Translations under genes and position numbers: made by a program | NCBI GenBank assembly: GCA_037445555.1 | Contig: JBBIKG010000006.1 | Coordinates: 74,127 to 138,126 of the forward strand | Direction of reading: 5' to 3' | Source: JAAYJT01 sp037445555 | Lineage (GTDB): Bacteria; Bacteroidota; Bacteroidia; Bacteroidales; JAAYJT01 | Length of the DNA stretch: 64,000 nucleotides | Shown here: positions 57,675-64,000 of the stretch, in pieces | How positions within the stretch are numbered: position 1 is the first letter of the stretch | Layout of the letters: every line of letters begins with the position of its first letter | The notes under the pieces: model-generated | What the model saw: the letters and a program-made list of their open reading frames with translations, nothing else | The model's database searches: none | Told to the model about the DNA's origin: nothing

Positions 57675-59702
57675 ATGGAATTTACCCTACAAAGCGACTT
57701 CACAACTACAGGCGACCAGCCTGAGGCAATCCGGCAACTCACCGAAGGCATACTCAGGGGAGATCCTGCTCAGGTGCTGCTTGGAGTCACAGGGTCGGGA
57801 AAGACGTTTACTGTTGCCAACGTTATTCGGCAGGTGCAAAAACCTACTCTCGTTCTGAGCCATAACAAAACATTGGCCGCACAACTCTACGGTGAATTCA
57901 AACAATTCTTTCCGGAAAACGCTGTTGAGTATTTCGTATCCTATTACGACTACTACCAACCCGAAGCCTATATCCCTACCACCAACACCTATATCGAAAA
58001 GGACCTCTCTATTAATGATGAAATTGAAAAGCTGAGGCTCAGCGCCACCTCGGCTCTTTTAAGTGGTCGGCGAGATGTAATCGTGGTAAGTTCGGTATCA
58101 TGTATTTATGGTATCGGAAATCCGGAAGACTTTTACAATAACGTAGTTGTTATCAATAAAGGCGAAGTTATTGATCGAAACATATTGCTTCATAAACTGG
58201 TAAACAGCCTTTATAGTCGGTCTGGAAGCGAGTTCCTCCGGGGGCAGTTCAGGGTCAAAGGCGATACCGTCGACATCTTTCCCGCATACGCCGACCATGC
58301 GTACCGTGTGGTTTTGTTTGGCGATGATGTCGAAGCACTAGAGTCGTTTGATCCAGAACACGGATTTCGAATCAGCAATCTTGATAGCATTACTCTTTTT
58401 CCGGCAAATATTTTTGTCACCTCTCAGGATAAAATGAAAAAGGCTTTTGCCGAAATTCAGCACGACCTGAGGTTACAAATTGACTATTTTGCAGAAAATT
58501 CCAGGCACTTCGAAGCCAAACGACTCGAAGACCGCGTGGGTTACGATCTGGAGATGATGCGTGAGCTGGGTTATTGTTCAGGCATCGAAAACTACAGCCG
58601 TTACTTCGACGGCCGGAGTCCGGGCGTCAGACCTTTCTGCCTGTTAGATTACTTTCCGGACGACTACCTTACGGTGATTGACGAGAGTCACGTAACAATT
58701 CCTCAGATCAGGGCTATGTTTGGTGGCGATCGCAGCCGCAAACAGGTTCTGGTAGAGTATGGCTTCAGGCTGCCCTCGGCTCTCGACAACCGGCCGCTTA
58801 CTTTTGATGAGTTTGAGAGATTAACCAACCAAACCATCTATGTGAGTGCCACGCCTGCCGACTATGAACTGCAACGTTGCCAGGGTGTGGTTGTTGAGCA
58901 GCTTATCCGACCCACCGGTTTGCTCGATCCGGTAATCGAGGTTAGGCCCAGCCTCAACCAGATTGACGACCTGCTCGAAGAAATCAGGCAGCGCATTTAT
59001 AAAAACGAACGGGTTTTAATCACTACCCTCACCAAGCGCATGGCTGAAGAACTCACAAAATACCTTACGCGGTTAAGCTTGAGGTGTATGTATATACACA
59101 GCGACGTAGACACGCTCGAACGGGTTGATATACTGCGAAAACTGCGACTAGGAGATGTAGATATTATTGTAGGCGTGAACCTTCTGCGCGAAGGCCTCGA
59201 TCTTCCTGAAGTATCACTGGTTGCCATACTCGATGCGGATAAAGAAGGTTTCCTGCGTTCTGAACGCTCGCTCACCCAAACAGCTGGAAGGGCTGCCCGC
59301 AACCTAAACAGTAAAGTGATCATGTATGCCGAAAAGATTACCGATTCGATGCGACGAACCATCGACGAAACACAGCGTCGCCGGGAGAAACAATTGCACT
59401 ACAATCAGCAAAACAACATTACACCAACGCAGATTATCAAGAACATTGATTCAATCATGGGACAAACTGCGATTGCCGGTTCTGCGTTGAAAAACAATAT
59501 CTATGTCGAGAAGGATGAAATCCTTGTTGCCGCCGACCCGGTAGTGCAATATATGACCACTGTACAGCTGGAAAAAGCTATCGCCAGGTCGAGGGCAGAA
59601 ATGGAGAAGGCGGTCAAAGCTCTCGATTTTGTCGAAGCCGCCCGCCTTCGCGATGAGATGTTTGGCTACCAGCGCTTGCTTGAAGAACGAAGAAGCCAGT
59701 AA
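57675..59702 (+). CDS. uvrB: Excinuclease ABC subunit B
   Basis: 675 aa DNA damage-verifying helicase of nucleotide excision repair. Walker A GVTGSGKT is at 37-44, and the damage-probing beta-hairpin has YYDYYQPEAYIP. Helicase motifs VIDESHVTIPQI, YVSATPADYE, VGVNLLREGLDLPEV and QTAGRAARN are intact. The C-terminal UVR motif (about 630-670, MEKAVKALDFVEAARLRDEM) binds UvrC. Last gene of the operon that begins at 52583; it ends 18 bp from the convergent FKBP gene. Confidence 0.97.
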   Translation: MEFTLQSDFTTTGDQPEAIRQLTEGILRGDPAQVLLGVTGSGKTFTVANVIRQVQKPTLVLSHNKTLAAQLYGEFKQFFPENAVEYFVSYYDYYQPEAYIPTTNTYIEKDLSINDEIEKLRLSATSALLSGRRDVIVVSSVSCIYGIGNPEDFYNNVVVINKGEVIDRNILLHKLVNSLYSRSGSEFLRGQFRVKGDTVDIFPAYADHAYRVVLFGDDVEALESFDPEHGFRISNLDSITLFPANIFVTSQDKMKKAFAEIQHDLRLQIDYFAENSRHFEAKRLEDRVGYDLEMMRELGYCSGIENYSRYFDGRSPGVRPFCLLDYFPDDYLTVIDESHVTIPQIRAMFGGDRSRKQVLVEYGFRLPSALDNRPLTFDEFERLTNQTIYVSATPADYELQRCQGVVVEQLIRPTGLLDPVIEVRPSLNQIDDLLEEIRQRIYKNERVLITTLTKRMAEELTKYLTRLSLRCMYIHSDVDTLERVDILRKLRLGDVDIIVGVNLLREGLDLPEVSLVAILDADKEGFLRSERSLTQTAGRAARNLNSKVIMYAEKITDSMRRTIDETQRRREKQLHYNQQNNITPTQIIKNIDSIMGQTAIAGSALKNNIYVEKDEILVAADPVVQYMTTVQLEKAIARSRAEMEKAVKALDFVEAARLRDEMFGYQRLLEERRSQ

Positions 59703-59720
59703 CCCTTAACAACTACCTTG

Positions 59721-61049
59721 CTATTCTACTCCGATCAGTTCAACCTCGAAAACAAGAGTTGAGTATGCCGGGATGGTTGGTCCCATGGAACGGTTGCCAT
59801 AACCCATTTCAAACGGAATGATAAGAGTGGCCTTACCTCCGATGTTCATGAGTGTGATGCCTTCATCCCAGCCACGTATCACCTGACCCTGCCCGAGTGT
59901 AAACTCAAAAGGAGTTCCCCTGTCAACCGAGGAATCAAATTTTGATCCATCGAGCAGTGTACCCGTGTAATGAACCTTGACTTTCTTACCTGCTTCGGCC
60001 TTGGCACCGGTTCCCTTGAGGGTTTCAATATACACCAGTCCGCTGGGCTGGGGTGTAGCTGAAAGGTTTTTTTCCTTCATATATTTTGCAATATTTTCCT
60101 TTTCAATCAGCTTTTGCTTTTCGTCTGCCTGTTTCATCTGTAATTCTATTAATGCTTGTTCTTTTTCGTATTCTGCTTTCGTTTTAAGATCAACCACTTC
60201 CACTTCATAAATAAGTGTAGAATAAGGAGGAACGAACTCACCACGTCCTTCTTCTCCAAATGCAAGTTTTGAAGGCACTATAAGAGTTGCCTGTGCTCCT
60301 TTACGCATAAGAGAGATGCCTTCAGTAACACCAGGATTATCAAATTCACGGCCTATTTCAATCTCAATGGGGTTGCCCTGATCACGCGTTGAGTACAACT
60401 GACCTCCGCCCAAGAGGGAGATTACGAAATGTGCTTTCATACGATCGCCCGGGGCAGGCAATCGGCCGGAACCCTGAGCTTTGGCGAGATAATATAGCCC
60501 AGAAGCCATGGGTGCTGTAGTGATCTTATTTGCCTTCAGATGAGCTTCAAGTCTGAGGGGCTCCTCGGCCTGGAGTGCTGCATTCTTTTCTGCCTTTTCC
60601 TTTTCCATTTCTTCCGCCGATTTGATATCAGTAACCTTAATGTCGAAAAACATATTGCTTCCTTTTTTCACAAATTCCGGCAGTTCCGGCATACGCATGG
60701 TTTTCATGAAAAACGAGTCGGCTACAATGATGAAGGTGGCACTATCGCCGTTATGCATCATGGCAAGGGCTTCATAAATATCGCCTGTATGATCGGATGG
60801 ATTTAGCGGTATCTGCACCGGCTGACCTGTGTTGGATGTGCTGAAAAGCAACGAATCTCCAAGTTTATACGAAAGCCAAAGCGTCATTATATCGTTGGGA
60901 TTTGCTTTTCTTTCATCTTTGTTTTCAACATGAAATTTGTAGTACAAACCGGATTGTGTTTTCTTGTACCCGGGGTGGTTCTTTCCGCATGAACCGACCA
61001 CAACAAACAAACCGGCTAAAAGAGCGGCTGTAAAAATTCTGGTATTCAT
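59721..61049 (-). CDS. Lipoprotein with three FKBP-type peptidyl-prolyl isomerase domains
   Basis: 442 aa from the ATG at 61047-61049, which begins a lipoprotein signal (lipobox VVGSC, C21); a longer open frame exists but would bury the signal. Three FKBP units: 33-143, 184-288 and 337-442. Only the third has the expected active-site set (Y361, F371, D372, V390, I391, W394, Y417). The first is strongly diverged and the second lacks the pocket Trp, so those two may serve as chaperone or spacer domains. Charged helical linkers (EKEKAEKNAALQ, EKEQALIELQMKQADEKQK) separate them. Probably aids folding of periplasmic or outer-membrane proteins. Confidence 0.9.
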   Translation of the reverse strand: MNTRIFTAALLAGLFVVVGSCGKNHPGYKKTQSGLYYKFHVENKDERKANPNDIMTLWLSYKLGDSLLFSTSNTGQPVQIPLNPSDHTGDIYEALAMMHNGDSATFIIVADSFFMKTMRMPELPEFVKKGSNMFFDIKVTDIKSAEEMEKEKAEKNAALQAEEPLRLEAHLKANKITTAPMASGLYYLAKAQGSGRLPAPGDRMKAHFVISLLGGGQLYSTRDQGNPIEIEIGREFDNPGVTEGISLMRKGAQATLIVPSKLAFGEEGRGEFVPPYSTLIYEVEVVDLKTKAEYEKEQALIELQMKQADEKQKLIEKENIAKYMKEKNLSATPQPSGLVYIETLKGTGAKAEAGKKVKVHYTGTLLDGSKFDSSVDRGTPFEFTLGQGQVIRGWDEGITLMNIGGKATLIIPFEMGYGNRSMGPTIPAYSTLVFEVELIGVE

Positions 61050-61127
61050 AAAAAAAAATTTAGGTATTATAAATCGTCTATAGGCTTGAAAAGGCATTTG
61101 CCGGGGAGTGTCCGTCAAAAGCAGGCG

Positions 61128-61135
61128 CAAAGGTA
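61128..61135 (-). promoter_or_regulatory. Candidate -7 element of the FKBP lipoprotein gene
   Basis: The minus strand reads TACCTTTG, matching TAnnTTTG, 78 bp before the chosen ATG. No -33 TTG at the correct spacing. It falls inside the longer open frame, which supports the downstream start. Confidence 0.4.
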
Positions 61136-61190
61136 TGAAAATAATATGAATGCCTTGACTGCTGTACCAGAAGAGATTTAATGCTGGAGA

Positions 61191-62225
61191 TTATTCCTCT
61201 GCAGCTTTCTGGAGCAGTTTCTTGTAATCATAAAGTATTGTGATGAAATTACTTATGGTTTCATCAAGCGAATCAGGCGAATCGGCGCCAGCAGCATTCT
61301 TGTGGCCACCTCCATCGAAATGGGTGCGGGCGAAGTCATTTACCGAGAAATCGCCCTTTGATCTGAATGAAATCCTAACACCATTTTCCCGTTCAGTAAA
61401 CAAGACAGAGAAAATCACCCCCTTGATCGACAAAGGGTAATTGACAACGCCTTCGGTATCTCCTGCATTGTAGTTGAAATGCTGCAGATCGTGCTGAGAT
61501 AAGGCGATGTAAGCTGTAGCATACTCCTTCAGCACAACCATTTTTTCAGAAATGCAGTATCCCAGCAGCCGCATACGGCCTTCGCTGAAGGTGTCATACA
61601 CCTTATGATGGATATCTTCCGCATCGATTCCCTGTTCAAGCAGTTTGCCCGCAATGGCAAAGGTTGATGGAAAGTTGCATGCGTAACTGAACGAACCGGT
61701 ATCCGTCATAATCCCAACAAAAATACACTCTGCTATCGTGTTATTAATCACAGAATGATGGCCCATGGCCTCAATGAACTCATAAACAAGTTCTGCGGTT
61801 GAAGAAACTTCAGTGCGCCAAAATGCAAAGTCAAAATCGTTGTCGGGCTGAGGATGATGGTCAATCAATATCCTGGGAACGGTGGAAGTTCTCAGATCAT
61901 CGCCTATCTCTTTTACACGCGACAGTGAATTGTAATCAATACAAAATATCAGTTCAGCCTTACTTAGGGCTTTCTTAACTCTGTTGTGGCTATCTTCATA
62001 AATAATGATCTGGTCCGTTCCCTCGAGGAAATCCAAAAAGTCAGGGAATTCGTTGGGAACAACTACCGAAGTCTTTTTTCCGGTGCGTGTAAAATAGTGG
62101 CTAAGAGCTAGGGCTGAACCGATTGCATCACCATCCGGATTAAAGTGAGTGGTTATCAATATATTACTGGCTCTTTCTACCAGAGGCTTCAGCTGGCTGG
62201 TATCATTGGTCGATAGAATATTCAC
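61191..62225 (-). CDS. nrnA: DHH-family phosphoesterase, NrnA-like (nanoRNase/pAp phosphatase)
   Basis: 344 aa starting with GTG at 62223-62225. DHH motifs: FNPDGDAIGSALAL, FCIDYNSL, ILIDHHPQPDNDF. The C-terminal DHHA1 domain carries the RNA-binding FDGGGHKNAAG. Degrades short RNA oligomers and dephosphorylates 3'-phosphoadenosine 5'-phosphate, recycling products of RNA decay and sulfur metabolism. Divergent from ndk. Confidence 0.92.
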   Translation of the reverse strand: MNILSTNDTSQLKPLVERASNILITTHFNPDGDAIGSALALSHYFTRTGKKTSVVVPNEFPDFLDFLEGTDQIIIYEDSHNRVKKALSKAELIFCIDYNSLSRVKEIGDDLRTSTVPRILIDHHPQPDNDFDFAFWRTEVSSTAELVYEFIEAMGHHSVINNTIAECIFVGIMTDTGSFSYACNFPSTFAIAGKLLEQGIDAEDIHHKVYDTFSEGRMRLLGYCISEKMVVLKEYATAYIALSQHDLQHFNYNAGDTEGVVNYPLSIKGVIFSVLFTERENGVRISFRSKGDFSVNDFARTHFDGGGHKNAAGADSPDSLDETISNFITILYDYKKLLQKAAEE

Positions 62226-62366
62226 TGCGAATATGGTTTTGACGGTCTATAAAATAAGCTAAACATTATGAGGCCTGAAAACCAGAGTGAGAATTGAATA
62301 GAAAAAATAGCTCAACATATCTACAATTCGCTATCTTTACAAATCCTGACTATTAAAATCTATGTT

Positions 62367-62786
62367 ATGGCCGGAAATCGTACCCTTACTATCATCAAAC
62401 CATTGGCCGTGGCTTCCAACCACACAGCAAATATACTACAGATTATCCTTAAGAACGGATTTAAAATCGTTGCAATGAAACAGCTTCAGTTAACAGCAAA
62501 GGTTGCGGGAGCTTTTTATGAGGTTCACAGGGGCAAAGAATTCTACGAGCCATTGGTGCAGTCGATGACCATAGGACCCGTGATTGTGGCCATACTAGAA
62601 AAAGACAACGCTGTCGATGACTACCGGAAACTCATGGGAAACACTGATCCGCAGAAGGCGGATGAAGGTACCATTCGAAGGCAGTTTGGGGTAAACATCC
62701 GTGAAAATGCCGTACACGGATCAGATTGCGACATTAACTCAGAAAAGGAATGCAACTTCTTCTTTTCGTCGCTAGAGCTGTTATGA
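62367..62786 (+). CDS. ndk: Nucleoside diphosphate kinase
   Basis: 139 aa, normal length. Phospho-accepting H117 lies in ENAVHGSDCDINS, and the start RTLTIIKPLAV is the usual one. It moves phosphate between nucleoside tri- and diphosphates and keeps NTP pools balanced. The D-S-x usual after HGSD is replaced by C-D, a mild variation. A TATCTTTA stretch 27 bp before the ATG resembles a -7 element. Confidence 0.96.
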   Translation: MAGNRTLTIIKPLAVASNHTANILQIILKNGFKIVAMKQLQLTAKVAGAFYEVHRGKEFYEPLVQSMTIGPVIVAILEKDNAVDDYRKLMGNTDPQKADEGTIRRQFGVNIRENAVHGSDCDINSEKECNFFFSSLELL

Positions 62787-62811
62787 GAGCAAATAATTCT
62801 CTGCACGATTA

Positions 62812-63306
62812 TTATTTCTTCGGCGCATAGGCTTTGAATGATTGATCGTTGTAAAGAACAATAATTGATTCAATTTCAGCATCTTTCGTAGGAAGCGCCT
62901 GCTCTGATTTACCAGCAATCTCTTCGACTTCCTTACCCGGGCGTTCCTGAATCGTTTCGGGTTCTAAGTCCTTTATTTGGCCGCCGGCTGAAGCAAACGT
63001 GAACACCTCATCTGGAGCAAACAGCGTTGGCTGGCTACTATCTTTACGTTTTGCTTTAACGCTGATATCCGGATTGTGAATTGTACTTTCCACTGTTTCT
63101 TTCAGCATAGGTCCTGCACCAAAGAGCAACCAATCGCTGCGTATGTCTTCAAACCGGTTTAAAATCTTAATAAGCATATCGAGGCTAGGTTTATTGCGGC
63201 CCGACAAAAGATGAGATACTGCCGCCCTGGTGATTCCAATTTCATCAGCAAACTGTGATGGGCTAAGCTGACGCTGGGACATAAGTAAGGTAATTCGCTT
63301 GAGCAT
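62812..63306 (-). CDS. XRE-family helix-turn-helix transcriptional regulator
   Basis: 164 aa from the ATG at 63304-63306. The frame is open further up, but those codons lie within the promoter (63329-63358). The N-terminal Cro/C1-type HTH is clear: MSQRQLSPSQFADEIGITRAAVSHLLSGRNKPSLDMLIKI. The last 95 residues are low-complexity and charged, with no known domain, and end in SFKAYAPKK. Such proteins are common in Bacteroidota; target genes are unknown. The AT-rich DNA upstream could contain its operators. Confidence 0.88.
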   Translation of the reverse strand: MLKRITLLMSQRQLSPSQFADEIGITRAAVSHLLSGRNKPSLDMLIKILNRFEDIRSDWLLFGAGPMLKETVESTIHNPDISVKAKRKDSSQPTLFAPDEVFTFASAGGQIKDLEPETIQERPGKEVEEIAGKSEQALPTKDAEIESIIVLYNDQSFKAYAPKK

Positions 63307-63328
63307 AAAATGTAATATGTTTAGTTTA

Positions 63329-63358
63329 CAAAGATAATACATATTGAAAATAAAGCAA
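63329..63358 (-). promoter_or_regulatory. Promoter of the XRE regulator gene
   Basis: On the minus strand TTG (63356-63358), a 19-bp spacer and TATCTTTG (63329-63336): a full match to the Bacteroidota promoter. The ATG lies 22 bp downstream and fixes the start codon. Confidence 0.75.
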
Positions 63359-63363
63359 TACAT

Positions 63364-64000
63364 TGTAAAAAAATATATTTAACAATGTTAATTTTATAAT
63401 TTTAATAAACTAAAGATTACATTTATACTCGTATAATACTCATTATCTGTAATATAAAGTTATATTTCTATTATAGTGCGTATCACGGTGTTAATTCCCT
63501 GTGAAATGAATTAATTAAATCAATAAGCTTAGCTTAACTCATTGATATTAAGCTATATAACTATTTTTAGATATGACGTAGTGAAGCTTATATTTAATTC
63601 ATAATGTATCAATTTATCTCAATACACTGATCTTCAGTGTTATATCTACATAAAATTACATTTGTGTTATATTGTAAACATATGTTAATCATACAAATTT
63701 AATATTGTTAATTAATGTAAATTGACGGCTGTAAACATGATTGTCTTTTAGTGGTGCCTTGCGCATCCGCCAATTGGTGTGTAAAGTGAGAAACAAAAAT
63801 TAATTGAGTTTTTTATATTCTATATAGTTGAAGTAGAATTCTTTGATTGATTTATCTAAATCATTAATTTAGACTGTATATATGTTTTCTGCCACATATT
63901 TTCACGATTTCTCTGAATGATAGGACTTCTCAGAGGTTATAAGCCGTTATTGTCAGGCATCAGCTTCATTAAACCAAGCCCTACCCTACTCAATAGAGTT
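63364..64000. other. AT-rich gene-free right edge
   Basis: About 640 bp of markedly AT-rich sequence without a coding frame. It contains two perfect inverted repeats: TAGCTTAA at 63530-63537 with TTAAGCTA at 63548-63555 (10-nt centre), and ACACTGA at 63624-63630 with TCAGTGT at 63634-63640 (3-nt centre). These may be operators or hairpins. No DnaA-box cluster or tRNA is seen. Confidence 0.5.

Overview
The window comes from a member of the Bacteroidota, probably an anaerobic Bacteroidales-like lineage. The main reasons are type IX secretion (PorD plus several proteins with type A or type B C-terminal sorting domains), the order bamD - rpoZ - coaBC - porD - recN, GLPGLI and outer-membrane beta-barrel/TonB proteins, the RND efflux operon that ends in a PG0541-type small protein, and promoters of the Bacteroidota form TTG-N19-TAnnTTTG. 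A [FeFe]-hydrogenase maturase (HydG) suggests hydrogen metabolism and an anaerobic life, although an acyl-CoA dehydrogenase/ETF set and a peroxiredoxin are also present. There is no rRNA, tRNA, CRISPR array, insertion sequence or prophage that I can recognise.

Layout. 1-6.7 kb: an edge-truncated TPR protein and gyrA (minus), divergent from clpC (plus), closed by a strong hairpin terminator. 6.7-11.3 kb: acyl-CoA dehydrogenase, etfA, etfB and the enoyl-ACP reductase fabI (minus). 11.4-16.4 kb: recN, porD, coaBC, rpoZ and bamD, a compact block mixing DNA repair, coenzyme A synthesis, transcription and envelope assembly. 16.6-23.6 kb: a secreted M14 carboxypeptidase, dapA with an overlapping small gene, an orphan oligopeptide-type binding lipoprotein and an alkaline phosphatase. 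23.8-25.8 kb: hydG and two tandem TM1266-like small proteins. 25.8-32.4 kb: a type B sorted cohesin/PKD-like protein, a membrane metallopeptidase divergent from a patatin, and a large BNR/sortilin-like propeller protein. 32.8-37.6 kb: GLPGLI protein, outer-membrane TonB-type receptor and a secreted PHB-depolymerase-like esterase. 37.6-39.6 kb: a heavily decayed GH97 glycosidase that no intact reading frame explains. 39.7-45.4 kb: zinc metallopeptidase, peroxiredoxin, a plug-domain protein, a small porin-like protein, then about 800 bp with no intact gene. 45.4-51.9 kb: tetR - tolC - adaptor - RND pump - PG0541 efflux operon. 52-59.7 kb: GroES-like protein, then a plus-strand run of a small membrane protein, mutL, two rhomboids, an EEP-family phosphohydrolase and uvrB. 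59.7-64 kb: triple-FKBP lipoprotein, nrnA, ndk, an XRE regulator and an AT-rich gene-free edge.

Most of the window is ordinary core genome. The points most worth a second look are the GH97 pseudogene, hydG with paired TM1266-like proteins but no hydE/hydF or hydrogenase nearby, the PG0541 protein in the efflux operon, the altered endonuclease motif of MutL, and the unexplained 44.65-45.46 kb stretch. I found nothing that I would call a wholly new system.
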